Shown here one piece after another: positions 34,154 to 46,280 of a stretch of 64,000 bases of DNA. Source of the DNA: Gongronella butleri. Lineage: Eukaryota; Mucoromycota; Mucoromycetes; Mucorales; Cunninghamellaceae. Made by a program: the position numbers and the translations under genes. The stretch is taken from assembly GCA_025201375.1 (NCBI GenBank), contig JAIWZP010000058.1, positions 62,001 to 126,000 of the forward strand, read 5' to 3'. The stretch's first letter is position 1; each line of letters opens with the position of its first letter. A model generated the notes under the pieces. The model was not told the DNA's origin. It did no database searches and saw only the letters and a program-made list of their open reading frames with translations.

Positions 34154-35814
34154 GAAGGAAACAAACAAAAAAAAAAAAAACAAGTAAAGAAAAAAAAAAA
34201 AAAAAAGAACGTTGATCCGCTCTCACCCTTTTTATGGAATCTGACTTTTTTTTTTTGCTTCATGCACGCGCAACCCCCTTGTTTTCTGCATTGTTCCTTG
34301 CCGTGCCTGCTACCGTGCATTATGCACGCAATTGAGCCCGAGTTGCTCCACATAGTTGATTGACCATTGCGCAAGACATTGCTAGTGCTTCGTCGTTCTT
34401 TTGTCTTTTATCTCGTCGTTGAATGGCAAATGGTCGCAAACGATGCCGAGGATGCGGGCCAACTTTGTTTTTTCTAGGGTGAACTCTTGCCCGGCGACGC
34501 ATAAAAAAGGCACATCTCACCTTTTTTGGGCACGCGGGGTCGATAATCATGAAAAAGGCGCGACAAGTCTTCCAAGCGCCGCAGCAACGACCTCCCATCG
34601 GCCCCAGAGCACACCATCCATCAAAGCAATGGTGCTTATCATGCTTATCGCCAATCAAAATCACATAAAAAATCAATTCCGCCAATTCTGTGAACTAATA
34701 GACCGAAATCAACAGCTGGCAGAGTATGTAGTCTTAGCAAGGCGAGCTCCATAAGCAGTCTAAGCTTGACATGACTCGAGCCTCAATTTCAGAGATAACA
34801 ATGCGTACGTATAAAAATGCCAAACTCTGTTTTTTGGGTGTTTTGAGTCTTTCCAACAATCTCAATTGAGACCTTCCTTAGTGGACATGTTCTCTCTGAT
34901 ATATACGTACTGTGCGAATCACACAAATTAGCATTTGTTTTGGAATTCGCAGCGATATTGTACATTGCTATTGACATTAAGCTTTTTTCAGCGCTTTGGT
35001 GATCGTTTTCGCTACGTAAACAGTCCTCTCGGTCGCTCTTGGAACTGCAAGAATCGTATCATTATGATATGATAGCTGCATTTTTGTCGCATGATTCAAT
35101 GTCAACTTGCATCATCTACAGTAGATTAAAAAACATTTATGCTTACTACTGTATAAAAAAATGTCTACCGTGCGCGTCTCGCTCATTCCACCTGTATCAT
35201 AAATTTTAGGCATGATCGAATCAGATTTTAACGCGCCAGGATCAAAATTGTGAATTTCTAGAGAAATAGCATCGATTTTATCGTCAAAGCCTGAATGATC
35301 CTTGATTTTTACTTCGCTTTCGAGAAGCAGCGCTCAAAAGGCATAAATGATAAGTAATTTTCAAGGTTGGATGGTGGGCACTTGCTAGCGAGCCGTGTTG
35401 GTTTTCATAAATTATGATTTTCTAGCGATTTTGCAAGGGGGGTCGGTCGGCATATTTAGGGCAGTAATAAAATTTAGGTCCTCGGACTTGCAGCTGGCTA
35501 CTCACAGTCGTCTCGTCCATGTTGTGTGTGTCTGGGTATCCTTGAGTGTCAAATAATGCAAAAAAAAGAGCAATTGGAGCATTTACTACTTTAAAAACGC
35601 GACAAAAAACGCGTAAAAAAAAGAAACAAAAGCTGAACCACCTGCAATGAGCAGTTTTACTGTAGAACGTGAAAAGCAAAGGAAACGAAAAGATAATTTT
35701 TTTGCCATTTTGATCCGATGTCAAACTTTTTTACATCTTAGATGCATGCTTATCATAACCGCGTCAACTGTCGGTTTACACGCGCCTATTGCTATGATAA
35801 TCAATCCGTGCACT
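34154..35814. other. Gene-free island
   Basis: A runs at 34168-34206 flank the amidohydrolase start. 34380-34760 has frames on both strands without recognised patterns. 35040-35160 again has ATGATATGATA and CTACTGTATA words like the 8-10 kb island. On the minus strand 35560-35422 reads YPDTHNMDETTVSSQLQVRG, faintly reminiscent of an NMDET transposase motif, without a surrounding gene. Confidence 0.4.
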
Positions 35815-36035
35815 CGGGACCTCTTTTGCTAGCGGACGTGCAGGCGGCGATCTACGAATGCGTTTTTCCCAAGCAATTCCTGCATGAATCTCAACCGATA
35901 TCACGAATTGCTCGTCAACTAGCAGCAGGTCGATTCCCCCCTCTCTCTTTTTTTTTTTCTTTTTTTTGCATTTTTCATGGTTTTCGTGCGCTTTCTCATG
36001 TGTCAGAGTTTGGCGCGCTTCTGCAGGCCGATTTT
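35815..36035 (+). repeat. Dispersed repeat family A, copy 4
   Basis: Matches 57345-57540 in order: TTGCTAGCGGACG (TTACTGGTGGACG there), ATGCGTTTTTCCC.., GAATTGCTCGT.AAC, AGGTCGATT, TTTTTCATGGTTT and GAGTTTGGCGC. A T-rich insertion lies at 35950. Confidence 0.65.
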
Positions 36036-36552
36036 TCATTTTAGGTTTGAGAGCATTTCACAATCGTTTCTTTAATATGAATATGCTGCCCATCGCTGTT
36101 TGAGTATCTTTGCGGTGTCTTGTGGCTTGCTTTTGCAAAGAGAAATAAAAAATACTTGATGCCCGTTCCTATTTTATTAACCTGAGATGACTTTTTAACG
36201 GAGAAAAGCTGAAGAAAAACGAATAAAAGCATGGAAGTCACGGTCAGAGTGCCTGAGCTTCAGATGGGGAATCAATGACAATGACAAGTACGTAGAGAAA
36301 AAAAAAAATTAAAACGGCGTCCAAAAAAGGGGGAAAGGGGGGCGGGGTGATGAACAATGAAAAAAAAGAACAGGGCGGATGCTATGCGTGTACGTGTTTT
36401 TTACGTGTTGGAGAGACAAAAGAGAAGAAAAAAGAGGTATGCATGACAGAAATGGGCGTGTCAAGTAAAAATAGCAGTGTCGTGTTGTGTAAAAGTGTTT
36501 GTGTGTACGTAAAAGGTGAATGGGTGCGGGAAATTGGGGGGGGGAAAATAGT
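36036..36552. other. Intergenic, no gene seen
   Basis: 3' flank of the SLC10A7-like gene. A run at 36300. Confidence 0.4.
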
Positions 36553-38934
36553 CTATTTTGCAGAGTCTTCTTCTAAATACTTGCAAGAGGAGGAGGAAGC
36601 GGATTCGATGGACGCCGTGGTGGTGGGCAACACCTCCTGGTTGGCCTTTTGACCATCGATAACCCATTTCCTCAGCAGCTCGACTTCCAAATTGCCTAAA
36701 ATTAGCTGTTCGACGTGATAAAGTAGCAAGGGTGTCGACAACACACCGACAATGCCGGAATTCGCGTTTTGGTACAGCACGTTGATCAGGGGCACGCCCA
36801 TGGCCACCGTCTTTGTCGCGCCACAATACTAACAAGAGGAACAAAAAAAAAAAAAGAGAGAAAATAAGCAAAACATTCTTTTCATCACGGCATTGGCACG
36901 CATCTGACGCGCATAAGGGTGAGATAGGTGCGCCCCGATGGCATTGTTCCCGCCCCCTTGACTCGTGCAATTGAACGTGCATGAATTTGACGCGCTTGTG
37001 TCCCCTTTTTTTGATTTCTTACCATGACGGCGACGGTGTCCTCGCGCGAATACCTGAGTCGCTCGAGCCACGGTGGTGTTGGGATGCATGAGGGTGTTGG
37101 GAGTCGTGCGAGGATGAGGCAGAGCATCGAGAAGCTGATATAAAAAAGGGCGTTCATAAGTGCAATGATGAAGATGTCCTTTGCGGTGACGGATGAGAAC
37201 GAATTGGCGTAGACAGCGTCGGAAAAGACAGACCAGACCATGAGCAGCAGGCAGATGCTGCTGATGTCGGACAGACGGCATTTGTCCTTGATGCGGCTGA
37301 CCTGATCCGGGAAAATCCATTGAAAGATCTGGCCCACGAGCAGCGGCACCATGACCGTGATGCCCAGCTGCTTGAGCACGCTGATAAAGTCCACGACGCC
37401 ACCCACTTGGTTCTGGCTCTCGTCTTCGGGTGTTGCCTCAAGCAATGGGCCCTGGAACGTCGAAACAAGCGCTGGCGACACAAAAATGCCTAAAAAAGGA
37501 TACAATTGTTATGACACACGCGTTCGATTTTTTTTTGGCCATTGGCACCGCAAGATATGCACAGGGAGGCACACACACCACAAAGGAAAAAAAAGGGGTG
37601 GGGGAGATAACGGATGGCGGTGATGAAAGGCAAAGTGAAACGAGGCATCAGGCTGCAAAAAGGGGGAACGAACCAACCCAGGGCCAACGACAAGCAAAGA
37701 AAAAAAGGAGTCGAGATTAAGGGGGTAAAGGGAGAGGGGGCGAGTGTGACAGGGCGCGCACGCGTCAATGAACAACAGAGAATCGCACAAAAAAAAAGGG
37801 GGGGGGGAGAAAAGGAAAATGCGCGAGATGGAGAGCCAAAAAAAAAAAAGGGGGGAGCACCACCCAGCCAAAAAAAAAGCTCTCTTACCTAATACATTGC
37901 CAACAGCCGCATTCATCAAAGCTAAAGATAGGACGATCAATGATGAAAAAAAAAAGTTTAGTGGAAAGTGGAAAAAAAAAAAGTGAAACGTTGCGGCGCG
38001 TCCCATTGCGGGCTGCGGGCGACGATCACTTTTTTTTTTTTGACATGGTATGTACCTGATGCCTCATTTCCCTTTGCGTTTTTTGTCATGACAACGTTGG
38101 AGGAGACAGTGGTTGGCGTGCTTGCTGCAATGACGACGCCAATGAGCAGCAGAGAGCTTAATTGAGCACCGCACTTGAACAAGAGCAGCACGAGACCAAA
38201 GACAAAGAACGGGATCAGCACCAGATTCACAAATTGGATCAAAAAGTGCAGCCGGACACGCAAAATGGTCTGTGCAAGAATCCGTGTGCGTAGCGACAGG
38301 CCAGATATCAGGAAAATCACAATCACAGCACCTAGAAAGATGATAAAAAAAAAAAGGAGAAGAAATGGACCAGGCACAGTGTGCACCAAAGAAAACAAGG
38401 AAAAAAATAAAAAAAAGAGGTTCAGCACCTGATCATGAAGCTGTTTTGTCATTGCGCACACCCGTGGCGCGTCTCGGCTCCTTCCATGGCTATTACAACC
38501 ATGGAACCAATGACCCTACCCCATTTGATGGTCCACTCGGCGTGGATGTAGCCGTCTTTTCTTGCGACATTTGGGAATTGGCAAGCGAGTAGGATGACAA
38601 TGGCGAGCCCGAGGAGGAACCAGTACTTTTTGAGGATGGCGATTGTCTTGATTTTGACTCGTGTGGTGCGAGATGCTGCTGGCGACGGGTCGGTTTGCTT
38701 TTGCGACGTGATGGTGCTGGACTTTTCGCTAAACGACATGGATCTATCCTTGGCCAGATCGTCGTCGCTGTCGCAGTGCTGGCTGCTGTGTGCTGGGATG
38801 GTTGTCTCGCTGGCAAAGGACGAGTGCGATTTGAAGCGCGACTCGCTCATGATCAGTTTGAATAGACTGATGAACAGTGAAGAAGAGGACCAATTCACCT
38901 TGTCCAGCGCATCTGTGGCCTTTTTTCTAACCAT
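36553..38934 (-). CDS. RCH1: SLC10A7 / RCH1-type membrane transporter
   Basis: Bile-acid:sodium symporter-superfamily protein whose fungal and animal members restrain calcium uptake at the plasma membrane rather than moving bile acids. Exons 38934-38520, 38331-38056, 37921-37889, 37489-37023 and 36828-36553 give 488 residues; an in-frame ATG two codons upstream is possible. A Ser-rich cytosolic N-terminus of about 95 residues precedes KYWFLLGLAIVILLACQFP. The family core follows: AVIVIFLISGLSL, LIGVVIAASTPTTVSSNVVMTKNAKGNEA, ALMNAAVGNVLGIFVSPALV, then TVMVPLLVGQIFQWIFP and YCGATKTVAMGVPLINVLY. The T-P-T-T-V-S-S-N-V-V and G-N-E-A motifs are diagnostic. About ten spans are expected. The third exon is only 33 nt. 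It ends in a short acidic tail. Confidence 0.92.
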
Positions 38935-41146
38935 TGGCAAAAGGGAAAGGGGGGCTTGAGGGCAGAAGGGGGAGGGGAAGAGAGAAAGAGAGAGCGATGA
39001 GGGAGAAAGAAGGGATCGGGGGATTAAAAGAGAGCGAGAAAATAAAGATCGAAGAAAAAGAAGAAAAAAAAGGGAAAAAAAAAGGGTGGGCGATGCGATC
39101 TGTCTCAGAACAGGGCTATTTTTTTGAGCACGTTGCTTGAGGACGTCCTAGGACAAGTGACAATTAACGTGCTTTTTTTTTGCAACAGACTCGGCGTCGT
39201 GAATGAAGATGAGGGACGCGTCTCTTTTTTTTTTTATAAAGTGGATGATGATCGGCAACAAATTGCGAATTGGCGACACGTAACACAAGCATAGACATGA
39301 AAAAGTGGGCATGAGTTGTGAAATAAAAATAGGAGGTGCACGGCGATCATGGTGACACAGAGCATCGTAGGGTCTTGCATTGATTTTTTTTTTTTTTGTT
39401 TACCTCGATGGGGGAAGAGGGATGCAAGGTTAAAGTTGACCGCGCGACAGAGAAAAAAAAAAAAAGACAGGGCAAATGAAGTCGCAGTGTTGGTCGTGAG
39501 AGCCCGAGGTTTGCTTTTTTAAATGAAAAAGAAAAGAAGAAAAGAAGGTTGCCAAAAATCTCAGATATGTATAATTTTTGGTAAAGGGATGGCATGAAGC
39601 CCTGCACGCACACACAACGCATACACGCACGATTTGAGATTTTTGGTATTGCTGGCTTTGTTGCGCGCGCGCAAAATGTCGCGTCTTTTTTGTCTGATGA
39701 GGCGCGCGCATACCGCAAAAAGGCAAAAACCAAGAACAAAATAAAGGGGGGGCAAGTCAAAATAAAAGTCCAGGGGGTGACGAGGGGGGGGAAGCTCAAA
39801 GGAGCAAGGGGGCGGGTGATAAAGAGGAGGGTGGTGCGATGACGAGGGAAGGGGGAGCGTCTTGTTTTGGCTTGCCAATTGAAAAGACTTCGCGTTACTC
39901 AAGTGTTTTGGCGCATCGAGTATTCTACTGTGATTAGTTGGCAAGTCTGCGGTGACCAAGACGTCTTTTTACTCATCCATTGAATGCAATTGGGGCGGTA
40001 AAAAGCGAGGCAGCAAGAGATTTTGCTGTAGCTTCATCAAGGAGGGCAAGACACCGGTATGGAAAGGAGTGTAAAACTATGTGATCTAATGAAATAGGAG
40101 ATTCCACCCGTCAAGCAGCCTGTTTGCAATGAGATAAAGAGAGAATGGGCTGTCCATACACAACACGCCGATGCCTTTTGGCAATTAAAAAAAAAGGAGA
40201 GCACGCCTATTGCTTGGGGGTGTTGGTGTTTTTTTGAGACTCCACGGGCGGGCATGACGACACATTTTGTTGCTTGGCGTGGCACATTTTGTGGTTGGGC
40301 GGCGGCGCGCCTCGAGAAGGACAAAGGTTAAATATTTCATCAGATGGGAAAATAGGAGACCCGGCGGGCGACAGATAAGCCTCATTGACAAAAATACGCA
40401 TTGCCTCTTTTTCTCCGTGTCTTGCAAGGATGGCAACGTTGTACATGGCAAAAAGGGCTTGCAAGACGCGGTGTACCTCTTTTTAAAGAAAGATCCCCTT
40501 AATGCCGCTGTGCGGTGTCTGAAACACGCGAAAGAGCGCGACGCGTCTCGGGTTTGACAAAAAAAAAAAAAAAAACCTTGGTGCGCGTCCATCACACAAT
40601 GGACGATCGGCGATTGTAAATCGCGGATCGGAGCGCGCAATTGATACATGAGCAAGGTCAAAAAAAAAAAAAAAAGACGGGGAGCCCAATTCGATGATGA
40701 CGGTCATATTGAAACGAAAAATGTATCGCCACTTTTTTTTTTTTCTGTGCCATCGGCGGTCGTCGTCTGCGCAATGGGGGGGGGAGTACACGCAAATCTC
40801 CTTCCTGTCATGTCCTGCGATTAACAAATGTCGATCCTTGCAATGCGCGAAATGGCAAGATCGCATAAAAAGCAAGCTTTTCAGCGCGTGCGTCTGGTCT
40901 CCTATCATTAATTGCCATTTTCTCGATGTCAAGGCCCCCCTCTTCCCCCGTGCACCATCGCGTGCCTTTGCACTATTTGGAATGCGCCGGCCGCTCGAGA
41001 CAAAGATGGGCAATTGGCTCTTTTTATAGTAAAAAGATCATCAAAGCTATAGACAAGTGAGACCGCGAGGATGGGATGAGGAATAAAAAGGAAAAAGAGA
41101 TGAGGATGATACAGGCGAAAAAAAAGGATGAGAATGGGGGAAGGAA
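38935..41146. other. Gene-poor interval
   Basis: 38950-39090 is almost pure purine on the plus strand, which is the pyrimidine tract ahead of the RCH1 start. 39160-39990 shows nothing coding. 40200-41015 on the minus strand holds a few frames (EVHRVLQALFAMYNVAIL at about 40480-40420) with possible splice sites but no convincing gene. Confidence 0.4.
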
Positions 41147-44100
41147 TCATGCGGATTGAGGCGTGATTTTCAACAGTTGACAGGCATGGATATAGCCTTT
41201 TCGAACCTCGTCGACCTTTTTGGACTTTGACCGCTTGACGTCGTCGAGCATGAACCGGTCGTTCTTGAGGTCACCAAGCTTGTACACAAAGGATGGTTTG
41301 ATCCAGCCCCTAAGGAAAAAAAAAAAGAACGCGAATTAGCCAAATTCATGCAAAAAAAGAGTGTTGCTTACCATTTGTGATTGGGTTGCACCTCGAAAAA
41401 TTCCACGAGAACGTGTACGTCCGAATGCTTGTACTTGCGAATGGCATTGGGCACCTTGTTCTTGTCGTTGGGATCGACAATCTAAAAAGGAAAAAAGAAA
41501 CGCGTCAGGGAACAGTGTGACGTGTGGCGCGTCTTTTTCTGTCTTTTTTTTTCTTTCTTACGCGAGCAGGGTGGTAAGGGAAGCCAGCGACGCGTGCCCA
41601 AACAACGGTGCCAATGGCGGTGGTGAGGAGCTCGGGATTGGGTTTGTCGGTTTGGCGCTTTTTTGCGACCTTTGGCTTTGCGGTGGTGGTGGATGTCTTT
41701 GATTTCTTGGGTGTTTGGGTGGTGCGTTTGTCATTGGATGGGAATTTAAGCTTTGGTCCGCGCTTTGAGGAGGAGGAGGCTTCTGGGGCATTGGGGTCAG
41801 GATGGTCGTCGGATTCACTTTGATCAGCGTCGCTTTCTGATTCCGAGATGTAGACATAGCCCCTGATGGCCTTTAGTGTCTTGCTCTCCTTGTAGGTGTT
41901 TGGGTCATAAGCCTGGGGTATGGACAGGGTGCTTGGGGAGATGAGGCGCTGGACTTCCTTTGAAATCTTGGGCCGGCTGCTCAAGCCTTCTTTGGTGGGC
42001 ACCGTCAGGTGTTGCGAGCCGGCGCTGCGGGTATGGCGACTGGCGGCCGACTGGCCAAGCGCGTCGTCGGTCTTTTCGTTTTGCGCGGCCACACGCGACG
42101 ATTGGCGCAGGGACGGGCGACGCGTGGCGCTGGAGGTGGGAGTGGTGCTGGAGGTAGCAGTGGTGCTGGAGGTGGTGGTGTGGGGCGGCGACGGCGACGG
42201 CGTCGAGACTTGCGACAAGGCCGAGCCGCTCGTGAGCGTCGATTGCGAGTCGTCGCTGCTGCTGCTGCTGCTCATGCTGCTGTCATTGGTCGCATGAGTC
42301 ACATGGATGGGCGGCTCCGTCTTGATTGGCGCCTTTTGCTCCTTTTGCAGCGACACGGCGCTCGAGCGTCGACGCGGCGTCTTGCGTGGTGGCGGCAAAT
42401 CTTCGACATTTGCGCCATTGCTGCTTGATGCGGGCGCAGAGCCAGTAGAGCGCGTGGTGCGCGACGCGCCGGTGGGTGTGAGCGACGATCGTTTGCGTTT
42501 GAGCGATTTGGGCGACGTGGAGGCCGATTCCGACGAAATGGACGCGCGCTTTGTCGATGCGGCCCTTGCTTGGCTTGCTTTTGCCCTTTCGGCTTCTTGC
42601 TGGGCCACGGTGAACGACGTGATGCTGCCTATCGAGTCCGTGGACGAGCTGGGCTCCATGTATTCGTACGAGAAGATCGCAGGATCGATACCGGTCGCGA
42701 GCGTGCCCGATGTCTTGCTGATCTCCAGCGTCGCAAAGTCGGCGCGTGCCTTGGCCATCAATTCTTGCGCGTGCTCTTTCATGCGCTGCGCAAGCTTGTA
42801 ATACGTGGTCTCGCTTCGATTGTACGTCATGCTGTTGGCCCAGATCAGCGATAGATCTTTCTATTCTCACGAGAAAACAATAAAAAAAGAAGAAAATGAG
42901 CATTTTTTTTTCAAAAAGCGCGTCGCGCGACGCGTCCAATTTGGGCGAAAAAGGCAGCAGAGAGCGACAGCATCGATGGGCAAGCACTGGATGACGCGTG
43001 TCGCGTCCAACCGGGCAAAAAAAAGGGGGGGGGTTTTTTTTACCTCGACGTCATCTAGAGACGTGTAATCGTGCGCGTGGAATTTCCTGATGATGTCCAT
43101 GAACGACATGGGCTGTGTGATGATTTGGAAATAGTCGGGCGCAATGTCGGGCGTCACGGGATGCAGAAACAGCTCCTTTTTGTCCATGCTAAACAACAAA
43201 AAAAGTTAAAAACGAGACCATCTCAAAAATAAAAAAGGGGACTTACTCTATCAGCTCGTTGATCACTTGCTTGACAACGTATTCCACGGGGTACAGCACC
43301 ATCTCAATGTATTCTTTTTGGCGGCGGAGACGCTCCAATTTCTGTTTTTCGCGTTTTTGCACTTGTTCCGACAATAGACGGATGCGCTCGAGGTCCGATC
43401 GCAGGGTCATGATAGCCTGAATAAAAAAAAATGGGGAGGGGGGTTTGCACACTGACAGCCACAAAAAAATATAAACAAAATGCAACTTACATTGGCGCGA
43501 TGGGCCTTTTCGACCTCTGTCTGCTTCATTTGCGATGACGAGGCGGTCCATGGCTCGAGATGGAGACGCTTGAGGAGCGGCGCGCCGCGGCGGGCCTCGC
43601 GCTTGAGTGACCAATAGCGGCAGATGGTGGCAAGAAGCTGAGGCTTTTTGCGCAGGTATGAATAGTGGCGGAAGCAGATGGCTTCGAGACGATTGAGAAT
43701 GTAATCGGGGGCGATGGGCGCGCCTGCCGAGTAATGATGTTGGTGAGCGCGTGCGGCCTTGACACTGGGCGACAGCGGCGTCAATGATTGTTGCGGGTGT
43801 GAATGTTGCTTTTTATGCGATTTGCGGCCTGATTTCTGGTCGCGTGCGTCGGTGTTGCTGTCGTACGCGTCGTCATCGTCATCGTCGTGGTCGCCATTGT
43901 AAGAGGACGAGGTGGCAAAGGCCATGGCGGACGCGGGTGTGTGGTGATCTTGCAAGAATTCGTCGACATGGCGCCTGCGTGGGATCAACGTGCCATTGGC
44001 GGCCCTGTCGCGATTGCGAGCGGCTTTGGGGTCCAGTAGCCTCTGTGCAGCATAAACACAACGCTCAACATCGACTTCTTCGCGGTATTCACGCGGTGTA

Positions 44101-44888
44101 TGCTTGTCGCAATACGCTTTGAGCACGACGCTGTCGTAATGCGATCCGAGCGACTTCATGCGCATACACAGTCGCGCCCAACGCGCGCACGTCACGTGGA
44201 ACGCCGTGAAACAGTGCTTGTTGTCGCATTGGATGCAAGCGCCGTGTCGTTTCTTGCAAATGTAGCATGTCAGCTTCCATCGGCTCTTTGGGACGGCCTC
44301 GATATTGTCAATGGGTTCCATGTACACGCTGTTGCTCACGCCCACCTCGGGGATCCAAATGGCGCAGAGCAAATGGCCCCATTTGTTCGTGTTGGTCTGT
44401 TTGAACGCCCCGCCCTCGTTTGGACAAAAAACACACGACACAGGCTTGTCTGGTGATACCATGCATTTGCGGCACAGCCATTGGCCCTCAGGGATGTACG
44501 GCACGCCGTAGCAATCTATGCATAAAAAAAAAAAAGCGCGTCAGCATCCCCTTTTTCCGCGTTTTTTTTTTTTTTTTCGTCCTACCTTGATGCACCGCAA
44601 GGTTACACCCATCGCAAAAGACAATGGCATTGCTGTTCTCGCACTCGCCATCATCACAGATGGCGCAGGCCGAGTCTTCAGGCGACGCAGTCTCCTCCTC
44701 GGTATGTTTGGGCAATTGTTTGACGAGATCGAACCATTCCTTCTCCAACTTGTCAATGATATTCTCAAAAAGGCTGCACGGTACCTGACCAAGGTTCTCC
44801 TGCTTGCGTTCCGCATTGAGCATGTCAAGCCAGATTTCGTCTAAATAAAAAAAAAGGGGAGAAAGGAGGCCAACAATTAGCCAATTGT

Positions 44889-44943
<55 letters not shown>

Positions 44944-45809
44944 GCTGTACCTTGCTCATCCATGTCATACTCGACCATGTCAAACAATTCCTGCTCCGTG
45001 GGCTCGACGTGGCGGAGATAATGGTTGTTTGGGCGTTGGAATGGCTCGGCAGGCGCTGTCTCTGGTTCTGCGGGGCGTGTTTCGTCGATATCGTCCTGAT
45101 GGCGCGACGAGCGACGCGTCGGCTTTTTCTTTTGCTTGTCCGTGACCTTGGTGAATTTAGGTTTTGGCAAGAGGTCGAGATTGACGGCGCCCATGGCGGA
45201 GGTGAGATGTGCCTGTGGACGCGTGGAAAGTGCCTGATACGTGTCGCCTTCCTTTGGATGGAGCGGGTCGCCGTGTGTCCACGTGGTGAGAACAGGGCCT
45301 GCCGCACCAGGGTCGCTACTGGTGGCCATGGCAGGCGGCGCGAGTGGGCGTTGACGCGACATGGACGCGTCTGTGGAACCAACATGAGCAATTGGATGGA
45401 GAGGCGCGTTGCTGATGGCGACATGGGCCGGCGGCGCAGGTAAGATGGGCGTGAAATGGGCAGTCAGGACGGATTGGCTCTTTTGTGGGTGTTTTGGCGC
45501 GATGACGGGCACCGACGGTGAAGGGGAAGGCGGCATATCGGCGATTTGGGTGGTGGGGTGAATATGCGAGGGAGTTGGTGTGGTGGCCATGTCGTCGTGC
45601 GTGTCGTGATGACGCTTGATGTCAACTTCAGGCTGGCGCAGGATCGCCAGTGTCTGTTTGAGTGACAAATCTGGGAAGAAATCCTTGTACGAGCGTTCCT
45701 CACGCGGCTTGTACAATGAATGCGCAGAAATAGCGCCAACCGCTTCATCGCTGCGTGCCACCGTCCGTCCCCCACGACGACCTCCACGGCCGCGTAGTTT
45801 GTAAGGCAT
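41147..45809 (-). CDS. BRPF-family chromatin reader (PHD, extended PHD, bromodomain, PWWP)
   Basis: Scaffold subunit of a MYST histone acetyltransferase complex (NuA3 in yeast, MOZ/MORF/HBO1 in animals). Eight exons (45809-44951, 44840-44586, 44515-43491, 43416-43247, 43188-43044, 42860-41562, 41481-41372, 41309-41147) give 1341 residues. Residues 225-345 hold an EPL1-like segment ([20 protein letters not shown]) used to bind the acetyltransferase. PHD1 begins near 344 ([20 protein letters not shown]), followed by a zinc knuckle and extended PHD ([40 protein letters not shown]). The bromodomain lies near 735-850 ([33 protein letters not shown]). A Ser-rich linker leads to a C-terminal PWWP ([41 protein letters not shown]). 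Yeast Nto1 keeps only the PHD part and uses a separate Pdp3 for PWWP, so this is the ancestral full form. The first intron begins with an A run of about 53. Confidence 0.95.
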
Positions 45810-46280
45810 CCTAAAACAAAGAAAAAAAAAAAGTCAAAAAAAGACGCGCTAAACTTGTTTTTTTTGTTGTTTTTGTTTATTTTTCCACCAATGGCCCCAA
45901 CCCCCCACCATGGCCCACGCAACACACTCACACCACGTCACTATCACTGTGAAGGCTCCACACACACACGCCAAAAACTCCCGTCATTACCTTGTTGAAA
46001 GCAAAAAAGAGAATCGATGCGCTGGATGGGAAGAAATAAAAAGAAAAAACAACAAAAAAGGAGGGAGAAAAAGAAGGGCGAAAAAAAGGCCCACCTTGCC
46101 GCGCATTTATAATCCCCGCCTAGCATCACGTGACCAAAAAGGCAAGTGCTCTCTCTGTTTTTGCTCTGTCTCTGTCGCTTTCTCTTTCCTTTCCACTATT
46201 GCCTTTTGGGATCTTTTGCCAGCCCACCTTCACCCCATTTTCTGTGCTCTGTTTGCCCCGATCCTTTGTCCATCAGTCTC
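45810..46280. promoter_or_regulatory. Divergent promoter, BRPF / nucleoplasmin-like
   Basis: 470 bp between start codons. It contains the perfect palindrome TCACGTGA at 46126-46133 (E-box, the site type of Cbf1/USF-class bHLH proteins) and an AT-rich TTTATAAT at 46106-46113. A pyrimidine tract (46150-46280) leads into the plus-strand gene. Confidence 0.55.
46126..46133. promoter_or_regulatory. E-box palindrome TCACGTGA
   Basis: Eight-base palindrome in the shared BRPF/nucleoplasmin-like promoter, 316 bp from the BRPF start and 147 bp from the other. Confidence 0.45.
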
